A DNA stretch of 64,000 bases from Dehalococcoidia bacterium (GCA_009838465.1 VXRN01000059.1:1-64000), one strand, 5' to 3'; positions 53,092-62,093 are shown, counted from the stretch's first letter. The notes: generated by a model from the sequence alone, not told the origin. Numbers and translations are program-made.

Positions 53092-54261
53092 ATGTTTCGA
53101 CGCGGGCTGACAATGCGATTTCTGGTCATGGCGGTGAGTATCGCGCTTCTCACCGCCGCATTGGGCACTGTTGTGTATTTGCTCACGCAGCCGGGCGAGG
53201 CCATTGAAGTGAGAGCCAGCCTGTCCGTTTCGGACGCGCTGAGGATGGATGGTTCGGGTTTCGAGTTTGCCACCGGACCGCGCGACTTCGTCTTCCCCGA
53301 TGACCACGGCCCCCATCCTGAGTACGCGCTGGAATGGTGGTATTACACGGGCAACCTGAAGACCTCGGAAGGCAGGCGCTTCGGGTATGAGCTTACTTTC
53401 TTCAGGCGGGGAGTAGGAACGGGCGGCGCGGCGCGGAGTTCGGAATGGGCGACGGAGCAAATATATTTTGCCCATTTCGCCCTTACCGATGTCGAGAACG
53501 ACGAGTTCTACGCCTTCGAGCGATTCAGCCGCGACGCGCTGGGCCTGGCTGGAGCGGCAGGGTCGCCATTCCGCGTCTGGATAGAGGACTGGTCGGCGTC
53601 GGGGGGCGACAATGGCGTTCTGCCAATGCGCCTGAGCGCCAGCGACGATGGCGTGGAAATCGCCCTCGCTCTGGAGCGGGAGAAGGGCATCGTTCTGCAC
53701 GGCGAGGGTGGATTCGCTCGGAAGGGCAGTCGGCCAGGTGAGGCGTCCTATTACTATTCCATGACCCGTATGCCGACGACCGGGGTCGTGTCGGTAGAGG
53801 GTCGCTCACACTCCGTCAGCGGACTTAGCTGGCTCGACAGGGAGTGGAGCTCGGCGCAGCTATCGGACGACCATGTGGGCTGGGACTGGTTCGCACTCCA
53901 GCTGTCCGACGGACGGGACATCATGTATTACCAACTCCGCCCTCGTAACGGAGAGGCGAATGACTTCGATCTCGGAACGTTAGTCGCTGTGGACGGCTCA
54001 TATTTTCCGCTAAACGCCAATGACGTGAATATCGAGGTGCTGGCACAGTGGCATAGTCCTCTGGGCGGTACGTATCCGTCACGCTGGCGTTTTCGGATTC
54101 CGAGTGAGGGCCTGGATATCGAGATTACGCCATACATCAGCGACCAGGAGCTCGATACCGTCGTCCGCTACTGGGAGGGCGCGGTGCAGATAGAGGGGAC
54201 AGCTGACGGGCAGCCTGTGGAGGGAAGCGGGTACGTGGAGTTGACGGGGTATGCGGAGTGA
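53092..54261 (+). CDS. Secreted AttH/CrtC-like lipocalin-fold hydrolase
   Basis: A 389-residue protein with an N-terminal membrane or signal segment (about residues 9-28) and a two-lipocalin CrtC/AttH-type domain. The family marks are LEWWYYTGNL, WLDREWSS and GWDWFALQLSDGRDIMYY. Relatives include carotenoid 1,2-hydratases and predicted secreted hydrolases (COG5621) that are encoded with an ABC ATPase and FtsX-like permease, as here. It probably acts on or carries a lipid at the cell surface. AAGGTGAG precedes the ATG. Confidence 0.85.
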   Translation: MFRRGLTMRFLVMAVSIALLTAALGTVVYLLTQPGEAIEVRASLSVSDALRMDGSGFEFATGPRDFVFPDDHGPHPEYALEWWYYTGNLKTSEGRRFGYELTFFRRGVGTGGAARSSEWATEQIYFAHFALTDVENDEFYAFERFSRDALGLAGAAGSPFRVWIEDWSASGGDNGVLPMRLSASDDGVEIALALEREKGIVLHGEGGFARKGSRPGEASYYYSMTRMPTTGVVSVEGRSHSVSGLSWLDREWSSAQLSDDHVGWDWFALQLSDGRDIMYYQLRPRNGEANDFDLGTLVAVDGSYFPLNANDVNIEVLAQWHSPLGGTYPSRWRFRIPSEGLDIEITPYISDQELDTVVRYWEGAVQIEGTADGQPVEGSGYVELTGYAE

Positions 54262-54356
54262 GCATTTGTGCTACAATCTAGTTCCGGCGGTCGGAGCTGA
54301 TTGATCAACCGGATTTGGCATCCCGCCATGCGGACAATTGCCATTGGAGTAGAGAT

Positions 54357-54677
54357 ATGGATCCCGATATCTTGTCGGTAGGCGCAATTCTGGCAGGCAT
54401 ATTTGCCGCGACTATCGTGTTCATCTGGCAGATAAACTCCCAGAGTAGCCGGCTGGAAACCAAGATAGATGATCTGGGCAGGGAACTGAGGGGTGAGATA
54501 GAAACCCAGGGCAGGGAACTGAGGGGTGAGATAGAAGCTCAGGGCAGAGAACTGAGGGGTGAGATAGAAGCTCAGGGCAAGAGAGTCAGTGACTCAGAGT
54601 TGGAACAAGCCCGACTCAACGGCGTAAACAGCGTCGTGGTTAACCAGGCTCATAGCCATCAGTCCATGGCGGACTAG
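54357..54677 (+). CDS. Small membrane-anchored coiled-coil protein with 11-residue repeats
   Basis: A 106-residue protein of unknown function. One N-terminal membrane helix (ILSVGAILAGIFAATIVFIW) is followed by a charged coiled coil in which GRELRGEIExQ is repeated three times in tandem. The ATG at 54357 has GGAG 7 bases upstream; an earlier in-frame ATG at 54315 is less likely. Similar small proteins tether or space membrane complexes, but nothing here fixes the role. Confidence 0.7.
   Translation: MDPDILSVGAILAGIFAATIVFIWQINSQSSRLETKIDDLGRELRGEIETQGRELRGEIEAQGRELRGEIEAQGKRVSDSELEQARLNGVNSVVVNQAHSHQSMAD
54477..54575 (+). repeat. 33-bp tandem repeat, three units
   Basis: Three 33-base units beginning GGCAGGGAACTGAGGGGTGA, nearly identical, in frame within the small membrane coiled-coil gene. 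Repeat number may vary between strains. Confidence 0.85.
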
Positions 54678-54690
54678 CTCACCACATCCT

Positions 54691-56454
54691 TCAATTCCGG
54701 CGCACGACCGGCAGCGTCAGCCGTGACGGGTGGTTAGCGTCGTGCAGGACGGTCTGAGTAGCCGGAGTCAGGTCGGAGGACTGGTGATGTGGGGAGCCGG
54801 TGTTTCTTGCGTATGCCGGGAAGTTGCTCGACGACACTTCCAGCCGGATGCGGTGGTCTTTGCGGAACAGCATGGCGGTTGGCCCCACGTCCACGTTGTA
54901 ATTGTACGCCTCTCCCGACTGAATCGGGGACGGTGATTCAAGCGAGTCGCGGAAGCTTGCGCGGAGGATTCCGTCGCACACATTACGCGCCTGTCCGTCC
55001 GGGTGAACGTCCACCAGCTTCGCCGTCCAATCGGTATCGGTGACAGACGTGACTGCCCATAGTTCCAATTCGACGTGCCCGGTCACCTCGGTGTCCCGCT
55101 CCAGCGGTTCTGAGGTATATACCAGCACATCCTCGCGTGCCTCGATAGCTCGCTGGTCCTGCACTCCCACCTCGAACACGCTCACTATTCCGCCAAGATG
55201 CGCCCCGCCGTGGGTAGGTACGGGGTTGGAGGGGTCGTATGTGAACCTGTCGGGCGATTCCGATTCACTGGGAGCGTCCAGCGATAGCGCGCCATCGCCG
55301 TTGAGAGTGTTCGCTCTTCCACCGCTTCGTAGGAAGAGAGTCATAGGCTCTGCGTCCGGTGGCGGCCAGGATTCCTCAGCCCGCCATTCATTCGCACCCA
55401 TGATGAATATGTACGTGTTGGGGTCGGTATCTACGCCGTTGTCCTCATCTCGCAACCAGCGGTCGAACCAGGCGATCTGCATCCCGTGCCAGTCAATCGC
55501 GGCTCCAGACGCCGCTCCGCCGAAGTAACCCTGCCCGGCGAAGGGGTCAGGGAGGGGCTGGTGAAGCCACGGCCCGACGACCAGGTGCTGCTGCGTCCTC
55601 GAGAGTTCGGTGGCGCCGCGCTCACGCATACCCTGGTAGCAACGAAGGGTGCCGCGGATGAAGCCGTCGAACCATCCGCCCTGGTTGAGCGCGGGAACGG
55701 TTATCTTATCGAACTTCTCTCTCGGCGCGATTGCCTTCCAGTAGTCGTCGTAGGTAGGGTGGGCGAGCCAGTCGTAGTAGTAGTCGGCGACCTGTCTCAG
55801 CCCGGGCATATCGTCCAACGGCAGATGATTCGCCATCGAGTGAGAGTCTCGTCGCCACTCCCGCAGTAATGCCATCGCGTCGCTGTCGCGGGCTGCTCTG
55901 CCTCCCAGGTCGTCCAGCGCGAAGGCTGCGGCCCAGCCGCCTGTCCAGAAGAGTTGAAACACGCCGCCCAGGTAGGTCCAGCTATCATAGTAAGAATCGG
56001 ACGTGACGCCGGGAATGATCGCCTTCAGCGCGGGATGGGCCTCCGTAGCCGCGAGCCACTGTGTCGCTCCGTGGTACGAAATGCCGAACGTGCCCACGTT
56101 GCCGTCGCTCCAGGGCTGGGACGCAACCCAGTCAATCGTATCATAGCCGTCCTCAGCCTCATGTACGTATGGATACCAGTCGCCATCGGATACGTGCCGT
56201 CCTCGTACCTCCTGGATTACGACAGCATAGCCTCGGTCCAGCGCGCGCATGGGGTCGAGATACAAACTGCGGTAGCGCGGGGTGTGCTTCCCGTAAGGAA
56301 TGCGCTGCAGAAGTACCGGGTGGCGTCCTGCGCCCGCCGGACGGTACACGTCGGCGCGGAGTATGACCCCGTCGCGCATCGGCATCTCGACGTTCGTCTG
56401 GGACGAAACGGAGGTGGAGCGGCGATATTCGTCTTTGACGGGCTTGGGCAGCAT
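54691..56454 (-). CDS. CocE/NonD family hydrolase
   Basis: A 587-residue serine hydrolase of the X-Pro dipeptidyl-peptidase S15 / cocaine esterase family. The nucleophile is Ser 126 in TFGISYHGAT, the acid is in LNQGGWFDGF and the His in VVGPWLHQP. A C-terminal jelly-roll domain begins near residue 370 and ends RLEVSSSNFP. It probably cleaves esters or amides of small molecules. GGGAG precedes the ATG. It starts 24 bases after the molybdenum hydroxylase gene, so they are likely cotranscribed. Confidence 0.9.
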   Translation of the reverse strand: MLPKPVKDEYRRSTSVSSQTNVEMPMRDGVILRADVYRPAGAGRHPVLLQRIPYGKHTPRYRSLYLDPMRALDRGYAVVIQEVRGRHVSDGDWYPYVHEAEDGYDTIDWVASQPWSDGNVGTFGISYHGATQWLAATEAHPALKAIIPGVTSDSYYDSWTYLGGVFQLFWTGGWAAAFALDDLGGRAARDSDAMALLREWRRDSHSMANHLPLDDMPGLRQVADYYYDWLAHPTYDDYWKAIAPREKFDKITVPALNQGGWFDGFIRGTLRCYQGMRERGATELSRTQQHLVVGPWLHQPLPDPFAGQGYFGGAASGAAIDWHGMQIAWFDRWLRDEDNGVDTDPNTYIFIMGANEWRAEESWPPPDAEPMTLFLRSGGRANTLNGDGALSLDAPSESESPDRFTYDPSNPVPTHGGAHLGGIVSVFEVGVQDQRAIEAREDVLVYTSEPLERDTEVTGHVELELWAVTSVTDTDWTAKLVDVHPDGQARNVCDGILRASFRDSLESPSPIQSGEAYNYNVDVGPTAMLFRKDHRIRLEVSSSNFPAYARNTGSPHHQSSDLTPATQTVLHDANHPSRLTLPVVRRN

Positions 56455-56478
56455 TATCTTTCTCCCTGATATGACTCC

Positions 56479-58800
56479 CTATGCGGAAGAGGACTCGAGT
56501 GCCTTGACCACCGTGCCGGGCGACATCGGAAGCCCAATCATGCGGACCCCGGTGGCGTCGTAGATGGCGTTGGCTACCGCGCCCATGGGAGGGACTATGG
56601 AGACCTCGCCGACGCCTCTGACTCCGTAGGGATGTCCGGGGTTGGCAACCTCGACGATTACCGTGTCAATCATGGGCAGGTCAAGGCTGGTGGGCATACG
56701 GTAGTCCAGGAAGGTGGAATTCTCCATCGTGCCGTCGTCGCTGAAGTAGTATTCCTCGTTCAGAGCCCAGCCGATACCCTGTACCGCGCCGCCCTGTACC
56801 TGTCCCTCGACGTAGCTTGGGTGGATCGCCTTGCCGGCGTCCTGAATCGCGGTGTACCTGAGTATTTCCACCTTGCCCGTTTCGGCATCGACCTCGACGT
56901 CCACGATGTGGAGGCCGAACGCGTTGCCGACTCCACCCGGATTGACGGTAGCCCTTCCGACTATGGGCCCTCCAGTGCCATTCAGCCGCGAGGCGAGGTC
57001 GGCAAAGCCGATACTGAGCTCGGTGTCCTGTTTGTGTCGGAGCGTCGCGGCATCGTACTCGACGTCGTCAGGGCTGACATCCCAGATTTTGGCGGCGCGC
57101 TCAATCAACTGTATCTTGGCGTCCTGCGCCGCCTCGTAGCACGCCCTGCCCATCTTGAAAGTAACGCCGCTGCCGCCCGCGCCAGAGCTGTATCCTATCG
57201 AATCGGTGTCCACGATGGCTGGATTGACATCGGTCACCGGTATGCCGAGCACCTCGGCGACGTGCATCGCCATGGCCGCTCTGCTGCCGCCTATGTCCGG
57301 GGAGCCTTCTACGAGGCTGACCGTGCCGTCCGGATTGATAGAGGCCACCGCGCTCGCTGGGCCGCTGCCATTGAACCACGCGCCCGCGGCGATACCGCGC
57401 CCTCTCATCTTGCCATCTAAAGGCGTCTGGAGGTGAGGATGTTCGCGCGCCGCTTCCAGTAGTTCGCGGTTGCCTATACGCAGGAATCGAGGGCCGGCCA
57501 CCTGCCGCGTCCCCTCTTCCGACGTGTTCAAGAGACGAAATTCTATGGTGTCCATGCCCAGCTTTTGGCTTAGCTCATCAACGACCTGCTCGGCAGCGAA
57601 AGCGGCGGCGGGCGAACCAGGGGCGCGGTAGGCCGCAGACTTCTGCCTGTTGACCAGCACGTCCACGCCTTCCACAAGCGCGTTGGGAATGTTGTACGGC
57701 GCGAACATTGTCCGGCATCCCGACGCTACGGGGGAGCCCGGGAAGGCGCCCGCCTCGTAGGTCAGGTGCGCCTCGGCCGCGGTAATGTGCCCGTCCCGCG
57801 TCGCGCCCATCTTCACGTTTATAATCGTCCCAGAGGTCGGGCCTGTGCCGACGAACACCTCGTAGCGGCTCATCACGATCTTCACCGGCTGTCCTGATTT
57901 CTGGGACAGTTTCGCCGCCAGGGGTTCGAGATAGACGCCGCTCTGTCCCTTTCCTCCGAACCCGCCGCCAATCTCCATCGGGACTATCTTCACCCTGGAT
58001 ACGGGGAGTCCGAGGATGTTGGAGGTGTGATCTCGCACGCCGAAGTGTCCCTGGGTGCTGCACCAGACAGTCACGTAGCCATCGCTGTTCCAGTGCGCGG
58101 TAGCGGCGTGTGGCTCAATGTATCCCTGGTGAACGGCCTCCGTGCGAAACTCGCGCTCGACGATCACGTCGGCCTGCTCGAAGCCGGCCTCCACATCCCC
58201 GATCTGGAACTCGAATCGGTTTGCGACGTTGGTCTGGCGGTCGGCGTCGCCCCATCCGCCCGCTCGGAAAGTGGCGCTGTGCATGGTGAGGAGACGTTCA
58301 TGCAGTATGGGAGCGTCATCCTTCATCGCGTCCTCGGCGTTCATGACGGGCGGGAGGACTTCGTAGTCAACATCAATCAGGTCAAGCGCCTGCTCGGCGA
58401 CGCTGGGGTCCGTCGCTGCGACGGCCGCTACAACGTGCCCCTTATAGAGAGCCTTTTCGCGCGCTATGATGTTCCTTCCGTAGAAGCCGTAGTTCACCAT
58501 CGCACCCTCTTCCTGGTCGGTGAACTCCGCTGAGACCTCCGGCATGTCCACCGCCGTGACCACGGCTTTCACTCCGGGCAGTTCAAGCGCACGCGAGCAG
58601 TCAATCGAGCGTATCCGAGCGTGGGCGTGGGGACTGCGGAGCAACTTTCCGTGAAGCATTCCGGGAAGGTGAATGTCCGCGCTGTACCTTGCCCTCCCGG
58701 TCACCTTGTCCAGTCCGTCGGGACGTATGGGCCGGGTACCGACGACGTCGAACTCCTGATTGGATAGGATCATGTTGGGTTCATAGGTCTGGGTAGTCAC
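56479..58800 (-). CDS. Xanthine dehydrogenase family molybdopterin-binding subunit
   Basis: A 773-residue large subunit of a molybdenum hydroxylase. It has VTGRARYSADIHLPGMLHGK at the N-terminus, the molybdopterin segment GGGFGGKGQ, YRAPGSPAAAFAAE and the active-site Glu in RGVGEVSIVPP. Members hydroxylate aldehydes, aromatic heterocycles or purines with water as oxygen source. The FAD and 2Fe-2S subunits that normally accompany it are absent here. The start is GTG with GGAGG 6 bases upstream. Confidence 0.92.
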   Translation of the reverse strand: MTTQTYEPNMILSNQEFDVVGTRPIRPDGLDKVTGRARYSADIHLPGMLHGKLLRSPHAHARIRSIDCSRALELPGVKAVVTAVDMPEVSAEFTDQEEGAMVNYGFYGRNIIAREKALYKGHVVAAVAATDPSVAEQALDLIDVDYEVLPPVMNAEDAMKDDAPILHERLLTMHSATFRAGGWGDADRQTNVANRFEFQIGDVEAGFEQADVIVEREFRTEAVHQGYIEPHAATAHWNSDGYVTVWCSTQGHFGVRDHTSNILGLPVSRVKIVPMEIGGGFGGKGQSGVYLEPLAAKLSQKSGQPVKIVMSRYEVFVGTGPTSGTIINVKMGATRDGHITAAEAHLTYEAGAFPGSPVASGCRTMFAPYNIPNALVEGVDVLVNRQKSAAYRAPGSPAAAFAAEQVVDELSQKLGMDTIEFRLLNTSEEGTRQVAGPRFLRIGNRELLEAAREHPHLQTPLDGKMRGRGIAAGAWFNGSGPASAVASINPDGTVSLVEGSPDIGGSRAAMAMHVAEVLGIPVTDVNPAIVDTDSIGYSSGAGGSGVTFKMGRACYEAAQDAKIQLIERAAKIWDVSPDDVEYDAATLRHKQDTELSIGFADLASRLNGTGGPIVGRATVNPGGVGNAFGLHIVDVEVDAETGKVEILRYTAIQDAGKAIHPSYVEGQVQGGAVQGIGWALNEEYYFSDDGTMENSTFLDYRMPTSLDLPMIDTVIVEVANPGHPYGVRGVGEVSIVPPMGAVANAIYDATGVRMIGLPMSPGTVVKALESSSA

Positions 58801-59095
58801 ATACCACCTCCGTATCCGTGCTTAATTGGACGATGTTGTAGAAGTGAAATAGTCAAAGAATCGCTAATCGCATGTATAGTATCTAATGCGCAGCCGTCAG
58901 AAGCATACCACACAATATAATCCATTGAAGGCGGGGCAACGAAACATCGTGGTATTTACAACAATAAATAAGTGTCGTACGTGAGTTCACTTTGACATAT
59001 GATATCCGCTTGCGTAGGATGCACACATCGCCGATGTTGTGTGATGAACAACACAAGTGCGGGTAAAGTCCCCTGAAAACAGAAGGAGTTACGAT
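58801..59095. other. AT-rich intergenic region between divergent genes
   Basis: This 295-base region between the molybdenum hydroxylase gene and DoxX gene is noticeably richer in A+T than its surroundings. It should hold the promoters of both. A 78-codon minus-strand frame (58883-59119) overlaps the DoxX start and lacks recognisable motifs, so I reject it. Confidence 0.45.
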
Positions 59096-59563
59096 ATGAG
59101 TGGAAATGATTCTCAGCAAGCCTCGATCTTTGGGAGTATTCTCGAGAGATACACAGAAGAGTTCTATCTATTATTCAGACTTGGGTTCGCATTCATCGTC
59201 GGACTGCACGGTTTTCAGAAGGCGTTCCTGCTCTGGGGATTCCCTGCTGCGGCAAACCCGGACGGAATGGGCACGTTTGTAGATATAGCCGCCTGGGTCG
59301 AGATTATTTCGGCCTTCCTGATCGGACTGGGCATTCTGACACGTCTGGGCGCCGGCGCGCTGGTTGTCACAATGATCGTTGCATACTTCAGCGTACACGC
59401 GAACAACGGACTCTGGCCGCATCAGTTCCCCGGTGAAGGAGGATTCGCGGCGCACGGTGGTGAAGTGCCGATGCTCTGGTTCCTCATCGCCGGGATCATC
59501 GGTATTCTCGGCAGCCGCAAGTGGGGCATAGAACGCCACTTCTTCGGGAAAGAAATACTGTAA
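59096..59563 (+). CDS. DoxX family membrane protein
   Basis: A 155-residue protein with four membrane helices (the first LLFRLGFAFIVGLHGFQKAF, the last MLWFLIAGIIGILG) in the DoxX arrangement. DoxX-like proteins are linked to quinol oxidation or membrane redox stress in some bacteria, but this subgroup has no fixed function. The ATG at 59096 has AAGGAG 7 bases upstream; an earlier ATG at 59057 is out-competed by it. Confidence 0.87.
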   Translation: MSGNDSQQASIFGSILERYTEEFYLLFRLGFAFIVGLHGFQKAFLLWGFPAAANPDGMGTFVDIAAWVEIISAFLIGLGILTRLGAGALVVTMIVAYFSVHANNGLWPHQFPGEGGFAAHGGEVPMLWFLIAGIIGILGSRKWGIERHFFGKEIL

Positions 59564-59616
59564 GGACGCCTCTCCCGCTGTCACGGCTGGCAGGAGACCG
59601 TTCCGAGTCAACTGAG

Positions 59617-59653
59617 AGAACGCGCCGATCCACATTGCGGATCGGCGCGTTCT
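59617..59653 (+). terminator. Perfect 15-bp hairpin after DoxX
   Basis: AGAACGCGCCGATCC pairs without mismatch with GGATCGGCGCGTTCT around a 7-base loop. It lacks a T tract. It lies between the DoxX stop and the next LLM gene and is the strongest simple hairpin I found in the window. Confidence 0.6.
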
Positions 59654-59711
59654 GGTATATTGACTCAGGCGACGACTCATACAAAATGACTCATAAATCA
59701 GGAGGCTTGTC

Positions 59712-60572
59712 ATGGATGTGGGGATAGGGTTGCCAGCCACGATTCCCGGCGTGCGCGGCAGTGCAATCGTAGAATGGGCGACAAAGGCGGATGAAGGACC
59801 ATTCAGTTCCGTGTCCGTGCTGGACAGGCTAATCTATCCCAACTTTGAGCCGATGGTCGTTCTCGGAGCGGCAGCCGCTGTGACCAACAGAATCAGGCTG
59901 ATGACGTCCATACTGCTGGCCCCTCTGCGGAGTGGGGCGATGCTCGCAAAGCAGGCTGCCAGCGTAGATGCCATCTCAGGTGGTAGGCTCACTCTGGGTC
60001 TGGGTATTGGAGGACGCCCCGACGACTTTATCGCGGGCGAGTCCGACATGAGCACGAGAGGTCTTCAATTCGACGAGCAGTTGGCTACGATGAAGCGCAT
60101 CTGGGCCGGCGAACCGTATAGCAATGACACGGGCGGAATAGGCCCGGCTCCCGGACGTCCCGGTGGCCCCGAACTCCTCATCGGCGCGGTGTCCTCCAAG
60201 GCGTTGGCGCGAGTAGCTCGCTGGGGAGACGGGTTCATAGCCGGTGGAGGCGGTCCGGAAGCGGCTCGCGCGTCATACGATTCCATCCTGGAACAGTGGG
60301 ACGAATTGGGTAGAGAGGGTCGCCCCAGGTTTGTCAGCGCGGCGTACTTCGCGCTCGGCAGCGACGCGGAAGAACGGATTTCGTCTTACGTTGGCGATTA
60401 TTACTCGTTCATGCCCGAGTACGCGGAGGTAATCGTCGGCGCGGCGCCCTCGTCTCCCGAACAGGTCCGCGATACTCTGCGCGCTTATGAGGATGTTGGC
60501 ATAGACGAGTTCCTGCTCTGGCCTTGCAATCCCGAACTCGATCAGGTGGACAGGCTCGCGGACGTTCTCTAG
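59712..60572 (+). CDS. LLM class F420/flavin-dependent oxidoreductase
   Basis: A 286-residue, rather short luciferase-like protein. It begins MDVGIGLPATIPG and has SVSVLDRLIYPNFEPM, NRIRLMTSILLAPLR and GGRLTLGLGIGGRPDDF. Substrate unknown. GGAGG precedes the ATG. The following MOSC gene starts 71 bases downstream on the same strand. Confidence 0.88.
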   Translation: MDVGIGLPATIPGVRGSAIVEWATKADEGPFSSVSVLDRLIYPNFEPMVVLGAAAAVTNRIRLMTSILLAPLRSGAMLAKQAASVDAISGGRLTLGLGIGGRPDDFIAGESDMSTRGLQFDEQLATMKRIWAGEPYSNDTGGIGPAPGRPGGPELLIGAVSSKALARVARWGDGFIAGGGGPEAARASYDSILEQWDELGREGRPRFVSAAYFALGSDAEERISSYVGDYYSFMPEYAEVIVGAAPSSPEQVRDTLRAYEDVGIDEFLLWPCNPELDQVDRLADVL

Positions 60573-60643
60573 TTCGTGTGCCCAGGAACAAAGCGAAGCA
60601 TCGTACCGCACCATCCGAAGAGGCAGAGAGCAGAGTGACCCAT

Positions 60644-61408
60644 ATGCCAATCATTTCAGCCATACATGCCACGCCGGTCAAGTCTCTTGGACTTACTTCG
60701 ATGGGTGGCGCTCAGATTTCCCATCGTGGCATTGCGGGTGATCGTCGGTTCCTGCTCCTAGACTCGGAGGGCAGGGTGGTTACCCAGCGCCAGTTGGGTA
60801 TATTGACGCAAGTTTCGGCTGAATACTCGGATGAGGTTGACAGCCTGAAGATGACCTTTCCCGACGGAAGTGTCGTTCGTGGTCATCCTGAATTAGGACC
60901 TCAAACTGCCACGGTATTGTGGGGCAGGGTGGTAAGTGGGGTTGAAATTGTGGGTGACTGGAGCAAAGCGCTGTCTGAATTCTGTGGAGTGGAATTGAGG
61001 CTGATGAAGTCCAAAAATCCAGGCGAGTCATTCGACGAGTATCCGGTGTCGCTGATATCAGAGGCCACGATTGAGTATCTGAGCAGACTTACGCGTGGAG
61101 AGAAGGAATTCGAGGCCGAACGCTTCAGGCCCACCCTACTTATCAGTGGGTGCGAGCCTCACGAGGAAGACTCGTGGTTGGGCAAGGGGCTTCTCATTGG
61201 CGACCGGCTCCGGCTTCGACTTATCTCGCGCGACCCTCGTTGCGCGATCACCACCTTGGATCCGAAGACCGGCGAGCGCGATTTCGACACGCTGCGCCTC
61301 ATCCTGAGCTATCGCCCAAGTCGTCGGGCGGCGTATCTGGGTGTGTACGGGATTGTAGAGGCGTCGGGCAGCGTGGCGGTAGGGGACGAGATCACTCTCA
61401 GCCAATAG
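60644..61408 (+). CDS. MOSC domain protein, MOSC-N plus MOSC
   Basis: A 254-residue protein. The N-terminal beta-barrel (IHATPVKSLGL, HRGIAGDRRFLLLD) is followed by the MOSC domain with FRPTLLISG and the conserved Cys in DPRCAITTLDPKTGERD. It is like the molybdenum cofactor-binding mARC/YcbX proteins that reduce N-hydroxylated compounds. A GTG at 60635 is an alternative start; the open frame further up is a shadow of the LLM gene. Confidence 0.88.
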   Translation: MPIISAIHATPVKSLGLTSMGGAQISHRGIAGDRRFLLLDSEGRVVTQRQLGILTQVSAEYSDEVDSLKMTFPDGSVVRGHPELGPQTATVLWGRVVSGVEIVGDWSKALSEFCGVELRLMKSKNPGESFDEYPVSLISEATIEYLSRLTRGEKEFEAERFRPTLLISGCEPHEEDSWLGKGLLIGDRLRLRLISRDPRCAITTLDPKTGERDFDTLRLILSYRPSRRAAYLGVYGIVEASGSVAVGDEITLSQ

Positions 61409-61419
61409 GCCAGATCGGC

Positions 61420-61425
61420 TATAAT
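61420..61425 (+). promoter_or_regulatory. Candidate -10 box for the DUF5678-like/retropepsin pair
   Basis: A perfect TATAAT 36 bases before the ATG at 61462. No clear -35 box. Confidence 0.35.
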
Positions 61426-61461
61426 GGATGTGCCCTTAGACTTGAGTTGAGGTGGCGGAAT

Positions 61462-61695
61462 ATGGCAGCAATTGAACAACTGAAGGCAGAATACGAGGGT
61501 GAATGGTTGATAATTCTGGCGACAGACTGGGACAAATTTAGCATCAAAGAGGGGGAGTTATTCTATCATTCTAGGGATAAGGATGAGATTGTGCGGAAAA
61601 TGAGAGATGTCCCCAAGGACAAGAACAAGAAATACCATATGGCGGTGCTATATGCCGGACCGCTTGTTCCTGAGGGTATGGGGACACTGCTATAA
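61462..61695 (+). CDS. Small DUF5678-like protein
   Basis: A 77-residue protein. The pattern YEGEWLIILATDWDKFSIKEGELFYHSRDKDEI is like the small DUF5678 domain found beside retropepsin-type proteases. The function is unknown. The ATG at 61462 is preceded by GAGGTGG. It overlaps the next gene's first possible ATG by 44 bases, so the two are translationally linked. The open frame upstream to 61150 is a shadow of the MOSC gene. Confidence 0.7.
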   Translation: MAAIEQLKAEYEGEWLIILATDWDKFSIKEGELFYHSRDKDEIVRKMRDVPKDKNKKYHMAVLYAGPLVPEGMGTLL

Positions 61696-62074
61696 CCCGT
61701 TGACTCTACGCATAGATCCCAGTATCCATTTTCAGGTGAGGGTTGAGGGTCCCTTAGATTTCGCTGTGATAGATATGATACTCGATACGGGCGCTACACT
61801 CGTGACGATACCTACATCTGTTGCTAATGACCTAGGGTATAGTCTTTATCAACCCGGAGATATGCAATATCTAACCACCCCATCCGGTATAGTCCACGCG
61901 CCTATCATTACGCTCATATCGGTGGAAGTCCTAGGGGTCGCGGCGACCGGTATAAGAGCGGCCTGTATAGATATGCCCGGGAGTATGACCTTCGCCGGGC
62001 TGCTTGAGCTTTCGTTCCTGCGGATCTTCGACGTGGACTTGCATTTCAGAAGCGGAGTCATACGGTTCAACTGA
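61652..62074 (+). CDS. Retropepsin-like aspartic protease
   Basis: A 140-residue single-domain aspartic protease of clan AA. The catalytic Asp is Asp 45 in MILDTGATLVTIP, and the C-terminal GLLELSFLRIFDVDLHF matches the second retropepsin motif. A homodimer would be needed for activity. The start could instead be TTG at 61700, five bases after the DUF5678-like stop. It has no signal peptide, so it is probably cytoplasmic. It forms a bicistron with the preceding small protein. Confidence 0.78.
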   Translation: MPDRLFLRVWGHCYNPLTLRIDPSIHFQVRVEGPLDFAVIDMILDTGATLVTIPTSVANDLGYSLYQPGDMQYLTTPSGIVHAPIITLISVEVLGVAATGIRAACIDMPGSMTFAGLLELSFLRIFDVDLHFRSGVIRFN

Positions 62075-62093
62075 GGCTATTCCGATTTAGAAG

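Noticed and set aside
58883-59119. 78-codon minus-strand frame in the AT-rich gap before DoxX
   Set aside because: It overlaps the DoxX start region, has no motif and no ribosome site.
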